A model generated the notes under the pieces. It saw only the letters and a program-made list of their open reading frames with translations, was not told the origin of the DNA and ran no database searches. The position numbers and the translations under genes are program-made. A stretch of 30,857 nucleotides of DNA from the NCBI GenBank assembly GCA_964348755.1, contig CAYGDW010000028.1, forward strand, positions 1 to 30,857, in the 5' to 3' direction. The number at the start of each line of letters is the position of its first letter. Within the stretch, counting starts at the first letter, position 1. The stretch is from UBA7960 sp964348755 (GTDB lineage: Bacteria > Bacteroidota > Bacteroidia > Bacteroidales > UBA7960). Positions 7,613-14,903 of the stretch are shown here, piece by piece.

Positions 7613-8983
7613 CACAAACACCTGCGAAGTTTCATATTTTACAACTTTTATGGTTTCTCCCTTTTCAATGTACCCGGTAAGGGCGGTGGCATCGTAAATA
7701 TCATTCTCAACCTCAATTTTGCCGCTTGGGCGCAAATCGGTAAATGCCTTTCCAGTTTTGCCAACAAGGTTTTTCATTTTGTCATTGGCCGAGGTGAACC
7801 CTTCTTCAGTGTTTTGCACTGTATTAAGTGCCAGTCCTTTGAAATACGAAGTTTGGGTAAAAAGTTTTTTTCCGAGATAAAACGAGGCCAGCATTGACAT
7901 AAAAAAGGCAATAATGACCACCATAAATGCCATCATGATTTCTCTGGCAGGCACTCCGCTGAAGTCCCAGCCATCGTTTCCAACCATCGACATGGCAAGC
8001 CCTACCAGTATAAATATTGCACCCAGCACCCCGGCAACCCCAAAACCAGGTAAGGCAAACAACTCTACGGCCAATAAAATTACCCCCACCACAAACAAAG
8101 CAATTTCCCAGTGCGAAGCGAGGCCTTCGAGGTATAATGGTGCAAAATAAAGCAGGGCGGCAGTAATGGCAGCCAATATCGGAAACCCAACCCCTGGCGT
8201 TTGCAGTTCAAAATAAATGCCCCCGAGTATAAGCATTATAAGCAATCCGCTTACCACCGGACTTATCAGAAAACCAATAACCCGGTCGATCCACGAAAGC
8301 TCCTGCTCAATTATTTCATAGTTTTCAATCCCGGCCAGGGCCAAAACTTCTTCAATATTTTCGGCAATGCCTTCGCAAAATCCAAAACGCATGGCTTCTG
8401 ATGCAGTAAATGTAAGCACCTTGCCTTCTTCAACAACTCCGGGTATTTCAAAGCCAGGATCGACCATTGCCTGGGCAATTTCGGGGTCGCGTCCTTTGGC
8501 CTCGGCAGTTGAGCGCATCATTGAGCGCATATAAGACTGAAACTTGTCGGGCACCACCTGGCCGGTAGCATCTACCACGGTGGCAGCACCAATACTTCCA
8601 CCCGAGCGCATATAAATGCGGTCGGTAGCAATAGCAATAAGGGCTCCGGCCGAGGCTGCATTGTTGTCAATAAATACGATAACCGGGATGTCGGATTGCA
8701 AAATGCGGGTACGAATAGAATCGGCAGCATCAACGGCTCCGCCATAAGTATTCAGATGAATGAGTATAAAATCGACACCCAGGCTGTCGGCTTCCCGAAA
8801 GGCCTTCTGGGTTTTAAAAACAGCTGGCCTGGCAATGTCTTCCTTCATTTCGTAATGGTAAACCCTGAAGGTTTTGTCAGGGTTTTCAGCCACTGCAGTG
8901 GTAACCCTGTCAACCCGCTGGGCCGACGCACCAAGGGCAAGCATCAGAAAAATAATTATCAGAAAAAACTTTGGATTCTTCAT
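7601..8983 (-). CDS. NfeD-family membrane serine protease (ClpP-class)
   Basis: This 460-residue envelope protein combines a ClpP-like serine protease domain with a membrane and NfeD domain. A signal peptide or anchor occupies residues 1-21. The protease domain follows, with TYGG at 79-82 and the likely nucleophile Ser111 in AASAGALI. A general-base lysine is probably Lys147, although Lys163 is also possible. Four or five hydrophobic segments run from about 235 to 375, including a glycine-rich 'ALPGFGVAGVLGAIFILVGLA' type segment. The soluble C-terminal NfeD domain (about 390-460) is an OB-type barrel. Relatives cleave hydrophobic regions of stomatin-like partners. No stomatin (slipin) gene is adjacent here, which differs from many genomes. 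Confidence 0.88.
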   Translation of the reverse strand: MKNPKFFLIIIFLMLALGASAQRVDRVTTAVAENPDKTFRVYHYEMKEDIARPAVFKTQKAFREADSLGVDFILIHLNTYGGAVDAADSIRTRILQSDIPVIVFIDNNAASAGALIAIATDRIYMRSGGSIGAATVVDATGQVVPDKFQSYMRSMMRSTAEAKGRDPEIAQAMVDPGFEIPGVVEEGKVLTFTASEAMRFGFCEGIAENIEEVLALAGIENYEIIEQELSWIDRVIGFLISPVVSGLLIMLILGGIYFELQTPGVGFPILAAITAALLYFAPLYLEGLASHWEIALFVVGVILLAVELFALPGFGVAGVLGAIFILVGLAMSMVGNDGWDFSGVPAREIMMAFMVVIIAFFMSMLASFYLGKKLFTQTSYFKGLALNTVQNTEEGFTSANDKMKNLVGKTGKAFTDLRPSGKIEVENDIYDATALTGYIEKGETIKVVKYETSQVFVVKV

Positions 8984-9104
8984 GGTTTTGCTAATTCATA
9001 AAACCTCAACGGAAGGTTTATGATACGAAGTTAAACAAAATAGCAGAAAAGCACCTGCAGCTCTTTTAAAAAAGAAAACCGAAAAATGGCCCACACCAAT
9101 GCAT

Positions 9105-9136
9105 AAAAGCGCAGTGGCCAAAACCACTGCGCTTTT
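9105..9136 (-). terminator. Strong intrinsic terminator between tal and nfeD
   Basis: A perfect 13-bp stem (AAAAGCGCAGTGG with its complement) and a 6-nt loop are flanked by A and T runs on the two sides, so it can work in both directions. It lies about 70 nt after the transaldolase stop on the minus strand and should end that transcript before nfeD. Confidence 0.85.
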
Positions 9137-9203
9137 ATTTCTTTGTATTATTTTAGGCCTTAAGCCAGCATGCCTCAAAGGTCGTTAAAGTCAAAAAAAA
9201 ATA

Positions 9204-9857
9204 TTACATAAACTTTCTGGCGTCTTCCAGAAATTTCTGCAACCCAACATCGGTAAGCGGGTGATTTAGCAGGTTGAGTATTGGTTCGAGCGGGCAGGTA
9301 ACCACATCGGCACCGGCTTCGGCACAGGCAACAATATGCATGGGGTGGCGAATGCTGGCAGCCAGCACCTGAGTTTCGAAACCGTGAATGCTGTATATGT
9401 TTACAATTTGGTAAATCAAAGTAAGGCTATCGGTCGAAACATCATCGAGGCGCCCCAGAAAAGGAGAAACGTAAGTGGCTCCAGCCTTGGCGGCAAGTAT
9501 TGCTTGCCCGGGCGAAAACACCAGCGTGCAATTGGTCTTTATTCCTTTTTTCGAAAAATATTTAATGGCCTTTATACCTTCTTTAATCATGGGCACCTTT
9601 ACCACTATTTGGGGGTGCAGGCCGGCAAGGGCTTCACCTTCGCGCACAATGCCTTCAAAGTCGGTGGCTATCACTTCGGCACTCACATCGCCATCAACAA
9701 TGTTGCAAATATCTATATAATGCTTCATAATGGCTTCATGCCCCTTTATGCCTACCTTAGCCATAAGCGAAGGGTTGGTGGTTACTCCGTCAAGAATGCC
9801 CAGATCGTTGGCTTCGCGAATCTGATCAAGGTTGGCAGTGTCAATAAAAAATTTCAT
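9204..9857 (-). CDS. Transaldolase, short TalC/FSA-like type
   Basis: This is a 217-residue class I aldolase of the short transaldolase / fructose-6-phosphate aldolase family, serving the non-oxidative pentose phosphate pathway. Features are MKFFIDTAN at the start, GVTTNPSL at 24-31, the Schiff-base Lys87 in VVKVP, and the 'NCTLVFSPGQAI..AKAGATYVSPFLGR' block. The frame is open to 10007, but the extension runs antisense-free through the SRP RNA gene on the same strand and encodes nothing conserved, so the ATG at 9857 is the real start. Whether it is a transaldolase or an F6P aldolase cannot be decided with confidence by eye; the family default is transaldolase. Confidence 0.92.
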   Translation of the reverse strand: MKFFIDTANLDQIREANDLGILDGVTTNPSLMAKVGIKGHEAIMKHYIDICNIVDGDVSAEVIATDFEGIVREGEALAGLHPQIVVKVPMIKEGIKAIKYFSKKGIKTNCTLVFSPGQAILAAKAGATYVSPFLGRLDDVSTDSLTLIYQIVNIYSIHGFETQVLAASIRHPMHIVACAEAGADVVTCPLEPILNLLNHPLTDVGLQKFLEDARKFM

Positions 9858-9902
9858 GGCGATATTGATTAAGAGTTTTAAAATATTACCTATAAAATAA
9901 AA

Positions 9903-10005
9903 AATGGGCAAGTATGATATCGCACCGCTACGACCGCTTACCCTTGCTACCTTCCGATCCTGGGGGAGTTCAGCGGGAGCTGGTCGTACCAGACTTACCC
10001 GGTGC
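9903..10005 (-). ncRNA. ffs: Signal recognition particle RNA (small bacterial 4.5S type)
   Basis: Read on the minus strand, the segment holds the hallmark SRP core: CCAGGATCGGAAGGTAGCA, with the GGAAG tetraloop-type apex and the asymmetric AGCA loop that binds Ffh. The strand folds back on itself as one long hairpin: GCACCG at 10005-10000 pairs perfectly with CGGTGC at 9927-9922, and GGTACGACC lies opposite GGTCGT further in. A -7 element TACTTTTG abuts the 5' end. The 3' end is uncertain; a T-rich run follows at about 9896-9905. The RNA guides co-translational insertion of membrane proteins with Ffh. Confidence 0.9.
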
Positions 10006-10012
10006 AAAAGTA
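10005..10012 (-). promoter_or_regulatory. -7 element of the SRP RNA gene
   Basis: TACTTTTG on the minus strand matches TAnnTTTG exactly and sits right at the 5' end of the SRP RNA fold. A clear TTTG -33 is not seen, only a T-rich run at about the right distance. It is divergent from the DUF4199 promoter. Confidence 0.5.
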
Positions 10013-10086
10013 GTAAAAAATTTGGTGTGGAAAAAATGTTTTCCTGAATTATTAATATTGATTACACAATGGAGTGCTACATTAAT

Positions 10087-10118
10087 TTTGGTGTTTTTTA
10101 AAAATTAGCGTAGGTTTG
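10087..10118 (+). promoter_or_regulatory. Bacteroidota-type promoter for the DUF4199 gene
   Basis: TTTG at 10087-10090, a 20-nt spacer, and TAGGTTTG at 10111-10118 match the Bacteroidota -33/-7 consensus well. Transcription should start near 10124, about 20 nt before the ATG at 10145. Confidence 0.65.
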
Positions 10119-10144
10119 CGTATTCTCCAAACAATAAATCTGGC

Positions 10145-10684
10145 ATGGAAAACTTCGAAACCAACATTCGCCCTGGTGTGGCAAAAACAGCCCTGACATA
10201 CGGATTTGTTATAGGCTTAGTACTAATTCTGATTCAGGTTGTGTTTTATTTTGCAGGCAACATTACAAGTCCACTCGGTACGGTTTTATCTTATGCCATA
10301 ATGCTGGGAGGGGTAGTGGTTGTTGTCAGGTCAAGGCGCGACCAGGACTTGGGAGGGTTTATAAAATACGGGCAAGCTCTTGGGCTGGGGACTCTCTCCA
10401 TTTTCATTGCATCGCTCCTACTTGGGGTTTACGTATATATCTTTTACAAATTTATCGACCCAGCCGCCATAAATACAATAATGGTAGCGGCAGAGAATAA
10501 AATTTTGGATGGTAACCCCAATATTTCGGACGATGAACTGGAAATGGTTCTAAATCTTTCACGCAACCTGATGAGCCCAGGCTTTCTATCATTCTCAATT
10601 CTCTTCAACTATACTTTTCTGGGTTTTGTTATGTCGTTGATTGTTTCAATTTTTATGAAGAAACCGCCTCCTGAAGAGTTTTAA
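10145..10684 (+). CDS. DUF4199 membrane protein
   Basis: This 179-residue inner-membrane protein has the DUF4199 layout that is widespread in Bacteroidota and has no known function. Four hydrophobic segments lie at about 13-35, 42-60, 80-105 and 148-170. The segment-2/3 loop reads 'RSRRDQDLGGFIKYGQALGLG', typical of the family, and a soluble acidic loop runs from about 108 to 147. The N-terminal 'NFETNIRPGVAKTALTYG' has no signal cleavage site, so the protein should stay in the membrane. It has its own promoter and is followed by bipA, which has a separate candidate promoter. Confidence 0.85.
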   Translation: MENFETNIRPGVAKTALTYGFVIGLVLILIQVVFYFAGNITSPLGTVLSYAIMLGGVVVVVRSRRDQDLGGFIKYGQALGLGTLSIFIASLLLGVYVYIFYKFIDPAAINTIMVAAENKILDGNPNISDDELEMVLNLSRNLMSPGFLSFSILFNYTFLGFVMSLIVSIFMKKPPPEEF

Positions 10685-10789
10685 GTTTAGAGTACAGACA
10701 GTTGCACCTAATTTGCCGGGCATTTACTGGCCGTTTTGGCAATATTCTGACTGGCTATTTGGTCAATCGGCAAATAGTCAACTTTTTCG

Positions 10790-10797
10790 TACCTTTG
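10790..10797 (+). promoter_or_regulatory. Candidate -7 element for bipA
   Basis: TACCTTTG matches TAnnTTTG and lies 17 nt before the bipA ATG at 10815. The nearest TTTG is 28 nt upstream, longer than the usual spacing, so the -33 part is weak. Confidence 0.45.
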
Positions 10798-10814
10798 CGC
10801 CCTAAAATTTTTCA

Positions 10815-12620
10815 ATGACCCAAATACGAAATATTGCCATTATTGCGCATGTCGATCATGGAAAAACCACCCTTGTTGACCGCATACTTTACCAGGTAAA
10901 GCTATTTCGCGACAACCAGGATGCCGGCGACCTGATTATGGACAGCAATGACCTGGAGCGCGAACGAGGCATTACAATTCTGGCAAAAAATTGCTCAGTA
11001 CGCTACAAAGACACCAAAATTAATATTATTGACACCCCCGGGCATGCCGATTTTGGAGGCGAGGTTGAGCGTGTTCTCAATATGGCCGATGGTGTGCTGC
11101 TCATTGTTGATGCTTTCGAAGGCCCCATGCCCCAGACCCGCTTTGTACTCGAAAAGGCATTGTTGCTCAACAAAAAGCCCATACTTGTAATAAACAAAGT
11201 TGACAAACCCAACTGCGACCCCGACCTGGTGCACGAAAAGGTGTTCGACCTCATGTTTAGCCTCAATGCCAGCGAAGACCAGCTAAACTTCCCCACTGTT
11301 TACGGCTCGGCCAAAGCAGGCTGGATGTCAGACGATTGGCGCAAGCCAGAGGCCGACATATCGACTTTGCTCGATATTATACTTGAGCATATTGCCCCCG
11401 CCGAAGTAGCCGAAGGCACCACCCAGATGCAAATTACCTCTCTCGATTACAGCTCATACATTGGACGCATTGCCGTTGGACGGATTACTCGTGGCACCCT
11501 TGTACAAAATCAGCCTGTTTCGCTGGTAAAACGCGATGGCAGCATACAAAAGTCGCGCATAAAAGAATTGTATGTATTTGAAGGGCTTGGAAAGGAAAAG
11601 TTAAAAACCACAATACATGCCGGCGAGATTTGTGCTGTGCTTGGCCTCGAAGACTTTGAAATTGGCGATACGGTAGCCGATTTCGAAAACCCCGAAGCCA
11701 TTAAGGCAATTGCCATAGACGAGCCTACTATGAGCATGCTGTTTACAATAAACAACTCGCCTTTTTTTGGGCGCGATGGCAAGTTTGTAACCAGTCGCCA
11801 CTTACGCGACCGTCTTTTCAAAGAAACTGAAAAGAACCTGGCATTGCGCGTGGAAGAAACCAACAGTCCCGACTCATATATGGTTTACGGCCGAGGCATA
11901 TTGCATTTGTCAATACTTATTGAAACTATGCGACGCGAAGGCTACGAGCTTCAAGTAGGGCAGCCGCAGGTAATTATGAAAGAAGTTGATGGCAAAAAAC
12001 ACGAGCCCATAGAATTCCTTACCGTGCATGTTCCTGAAACATTCAGCGGAAAAGTGATAGAAATTGTTTCGCAACGCAAAGGCGAATTGGTGCAAATGGA
12101 ACACAAGAATGAGCGCACCATGCTCGAGTTTGAAATTCCTTCGCGCGGGCTTATAGGGCTGCGTAACAATATGCTAACCCTTACCGAAGGGGAGGCAGTA
12201 ATGGCGCACCGCCTCAAAGGATACGAACCTTACCGTGGCGAAATAGGTGTGCGCCGCAACGGAGCCCTTATTGCTATGGAAATAGGCACCGCAATAGCTT
12301 ACTCTATTGACAAGTTGCAGGACCGCGGAAAATTCTTTATTGATCCGGGCGAAGAAATCTATAACGGGCAGGTGGTTGGAGAAAACACCCGCCAGGATGA
12401 CCTGCTGGTAAACCTTATCAAAACCAAAAAACTATCGAATGTCAGGGCGTCGGGATCTGACGAGAAAATGATTATAGCCCCGGCCGTTAAATTTTCGATG
12501 GAAGAAGCCCTCGAGTATATTCGCGAAGACGAATTTGTGGAGTTTACCCCAAAGCATATTCGCATGCGCAAAATAATACTCGATGAGCATGAACGTAAGC
12601 GCCAGAAAAAAACCACATAA
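10815..12620 (+). CDS. typA: Translational GTPase BipA/TypA
   Basis: This ribosome-associated GTPase acts in 50S assembly and stress adaptation. Its 601 residues are the usual length. GTPase motifs are AHVDHGKT at 11-18, RGIT at 51-54 (switch I), DTPGH at 73-77 and NKVD at 127-130, followed by EF-G-like domains II, III and V and the BipA-specific C-terminal domain ('RKIILDEHERKR' near the end). All motifs are intact. The glycosyltransferase gene starts 12 nt after its stop, and miaA follows with a 4-bp overlap, so the three may share a transcript even though their functions are not obviously linked. Confidence 0.96.
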   Translation: MTQIRNIAIIAHVDHGKTTLVDRILYQVKLFRDNQDAGDLIMDSNDLERERGITILAKNCSVRYKDTKINIIDTPGHADFGGEVERVLNMADGVLLIVDAFEGPMPQTRFVLEKALLLNKKPILVINKVDKPNCDPDLVHEKVFDLMFSLNASEDQLNFPTVYGSAKAGWMSDDWRKPEADISTLLDIILEHIAPAEVAEGTTQMQITSLDYSSYIGRIAVGRITRGTLVQNQPVSLVKRDGSIQKSRIKELYVFEGLGKEKLKTTIHAGEICAVLGLEDFEIGDTVADFENPEAIKAIAIDEPTMSMLFTINNSPFFGRDGKFVTSRHLRDRLFKETEKNLALRVEETNSPDSYMVYGRGILHLSILIETMRREGYELQVGQPQVIMKEVDGKKHEPIEFLTVHVPETFSGKVIEIVSQRKGELVQMEHKNERTMLEFEIPSRGLIGLRNNMLTLTEGEAVMAHRLKGYEPYRGEIGVRRNGALIAMEIGTAIAYSIDKLQDRGKFFIDPGEEIYNGQVVGENTRQDDLLVNLIKTKKLSNVRASGSDEKMIIAPAVKFSMEEALEYIREDEFVEFTPKHIRMRKIILDEHERKRQKKTT

Positions 12621-12631
12621 TTCCTGTATGA

Positions 12632-13852
12632 ATGCCTGTAAGCCGCACGCTGCATATTGCCATACCGGCCATGAACGAAGCGGCCTTTTTGCAGCATACC
12701 ATTAATAGCCTTAAAAGACTACAGCACGACAATTATCGTGTGTGGATTTGCGTAAACCAGCCTGATATTTGGTGGAACGACCCGGAAAAATTCATCGTTT
12801 GCCAAAACAACCTCCAAACCCTCTCCTACCTTCACAACCTTGGCTGGAAATCCCTTCATATAATTGATCACAGCAGTCAGGGTCTTGGCTGGAAAGGCAA
12901 GGCGCTTGGCGTTGGACAGGCACGCAAGGTAATAATGGACACAATAAACCTTGAAGCCCTCCCTCAAGACATTATTGTGAGCCTTGATGCCGATACCATT
13001 GTTGAGCCAGATTACCTTACTTCGGTTGAAAGCCTTTTTGAGCGGTTCCCAGCAGCGGTGGCGCTTTCAAATCCTTATTACCACCGCCTCACAGGCCATG
13101 CCCACCTTGACCGCGCCATGCTGCGTTACGAAATATATATGCGGCATTATGCCCTGAATTTGTGGCGTATACGCTCGCCTTACTCATTCACAGCCCTTGG
13201 CTCAGCCATTGCCCTGCCTGTGGGTTCGTACCGCAAAATTGGCGGTATGACCGCAAAGAAAAGTGGAGAAGACTTTTATTTGCTGCAAAAATTACGCAAA
13301 ACAGGCTGGATTGCAAACCACAACACAAGCACTGTGTTTCCGGCTACAAGATATTCTGACCGGGTCTTTTTTGGCACCGGCCCTGCACTGATAAAGGGCA
13401 GCAACGGAATCTGGGACAGCTACCCTATTTATAACTACCAGCTCTTCGACCAGGTTGAAGATACTTACAATCTTTTCGAAATTTTATTTCAGAAAAGCGC
13501 AGAAACACCTATGACCGGATTTTTGAACCAACTTTTTGGCGAGGACGATATTTTTGATCCGCTCCGCAAAAATTGCAAAAACCGTAACCAATTTATTAAA
13601 GCCTGTCACCATAAAGTAGATGGACTAAGGGTTTTGCAGTTTTTGAAACACCATCAGGCAATGGCCAATTTTAGAGATGAAGACAACCTGTTGGGGTTTC
13701 TTGAAAAATTTTTTCCGGACTTTTTTGCTATATTTGGTATAGAAATAAAAAATAATCTCGATTTTCAAAACTCACCCATTGCCCTGTTAGACCATATTCG
13801 AAATTTTCTAATGGAAAAAGAACGTATTTTTCAAAAGAGCGACAGTCCATGA
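12632..13852 (+). CDS. Family 2 glycosyltransferase
   Basis: This is a 406-residue GT-A fold glycosyltransferase. It shows the N-terminal 'HIAIPAMNEAAFL' nucleotide-binding start, the metal-binding DAD at 119-121 in 'SLDADT', and a GED acceptor-site motif at 212-214 ('KKSGEDFYLLQKL'). The C-terminal half (about 270-406) is unlike the common GT2 tails and carries no transmembrane segments, so the enzyme is probably cytoplasmic or peripheral. Donor and acceptor cannot be inferred. It is 12 nt after bipA and overlaps miaA by ATGA, which implies translational coupling. Confidence 0.85.
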   Translation: MPVSRTLHIAIPAMNEAAFLQHTINSLKRLQHDNYRVWICVNQPDIWWNDPEKFIVCQNNLQTLSYLHNLGWKSLHIIDHSSQGLGWKGKALGVGQARKVIMDTINLEALPQDIIVSLDADTIVEPDYLTSVESLFERFPAAVALSNPYYHRLTGHAHLDRAMLRYEIYMRHYALNLWRIRSPYSFTALGSAIALPVGSYRKIGGMTAKKSGEDFYLLQKLRKTGWIANHNTSTVFPATRYSDRVFFGTGPALIKGSNGIWDSYPIYNYQLFDQVEDTYNLFEILFQKSAETPMTGFLNQLFGEDDIFDPLRKNCKNRNQFIKACHHKVDGLRVLQFLKHHQAMANFRDEDNLLGFLEKFFPDFFAIFGIEIKNNLDFQNSPIALLDHIRNFLMEKERIFQKSDSP

Positions 13853-14781
13853 GCTTGCCCGATGGCAAAACCCTGATAGTAATTACCGGACCCACAGCCA
13901 CCGGAAAAACCAGGCTTGCAGCCATGGTTGCCGCACGGTGCCAGGGCGAGGTAATCAGCGCCGACTCTAGGCAGGTTTACCACAATATGGATATTGGCAC
14001 CGGAAAAGACCTGCACGACTTTATGGTTGGCGATTTGCTGGTGCCCTACCACCTGGTTGACATTGCTGAACCTGGATACGAATACAATGTTTTTGAGTTT
14101 CAGCAGGATTTTGTAAGGGCTTTTAACCATATTCAAAAAAGGCGCAGGCAGGCAATTTTGTGCGGTGGCACCGGATTATACATCCAAGCTGCAATAAATG
14201 GCTTTGAATTTAGAAAAGTGGAGACCGACCCCGATCTTCGCAAAAATCTTCAACTGCTCACCAACGAAGAGCTTTCTACACTGCTGCAGCAATTCAGGCC
14301 ACTGCATAACACCACCGACACATCGGACCGCGAGCGCCTGATACGAGCTGTTGAAATAGGAACCCATCAGAAATGCAAGCTTGTAAAAAAAATGGGTTAC
14401 CCCAAATTCAAACCTATAATTTTTGGCATTCATTTCGAACGCGAAGAAATAAGAAAGCGTATTACCGAAAGGCTTATCAGGCGCCTTGAAGCTGGCATGA
14501 TCAACGAGATTAACAGACTGATCGACAGAGGACTAAAACCTGAGCAGCTCAAATTTTACGGATTGGAATACCGAATCCTTACTCAATACATTACTGGCGA
14601 AATTTCGTACGACCAAATGTTCAACACCCTCAACACTGCTATTCACCAATTTGCCAAACGGCAAATGACCTGGTTCAGGCGTATGGAAAAACAAGGCAAC
14701 AATATTTACTGGATAGATGGGAACCTGCCACAGGAAGAAAAAATCAGCATAATTCTAAAAAAGACTCAATTATTTATCTGA
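13849..14781 (+). CDS. miaA: tRNA dimethylallyltransferase
   Basis: It transfers a dimethylallyl group to A37 of tRNAs that read codons starting with U. The protein has 310 residues, with a P-loop GPTATGKT at 14-21, DSRQVY at 39-44, 'DIGTGKD' at 48-54 and 'CGGTGLYIQA' at about 105-114. The C-terminal tRNA-binding part contains 'YGLEYR' and 'QFAKRQMTWFRR', both typical for MiaA. The start codon overlaps the stop of the preceding glycosyltransferase. Confidence 0.96.
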   Translation: MSLPDGKTLIVITGPTATGKTRLAAMVAARCQGEVISADSRQVYHNMDIGTGKDLHDFMVGDLLVPYHLVDIAEPGYEYNVFEFQQDFVRAFNHIQKRRRQAILCGGTGLYIQAAINGFEFRKVETDPDLRKNLQLLTNEELSTLLQQFRPLHNTTDTSDRERLIRAVEIGTHQKCKLVKKMGYPKFKPIIFGIHFEREEIRKRITERLIRRLEAGMINEINRLIDRGLKPEQLKFYGLEYRILTQYITGEISYDQMFNTLNTAIHQFAKRQMTWFRRMEKQGNNIYWIDGNLPQEEKISIILKKTQLFI

Positions 14782-14874
14782 TTTTTTATCTTTTTAGTAT
14801 TTACCCCCTGTTATTTAAAATATTTTGTTGAAAAAAATAATGTTTTTTTTAACACACCCCCTTATTTTTTGTTG

Positions 14875-14882
14875 TACATTTG
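14875..14882 (+). promoter_or_regulatory. Candidate -7 element for glnN
   Basis: TACATTTG matches TAnnTTTG and lies 21 nt before the ATG at 14904. The TTG inside it (14880) is in frame with the gene, but a start there would put the start codon inside the promoter. T-rich sequence, not a clean TTTG, occupies the -33 position. Confidence 0.5.
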
Positions 14883-14903
14883 AAAATATTAAACACTTTT
14901 CAA

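Noticed and set aside
9336..9872. 178-codon open frame on the plus strand
   Set aside because: It is antisense to the transaldolase gene, whose family motifs are unmistakable; it shows no protein family pattern of its own.
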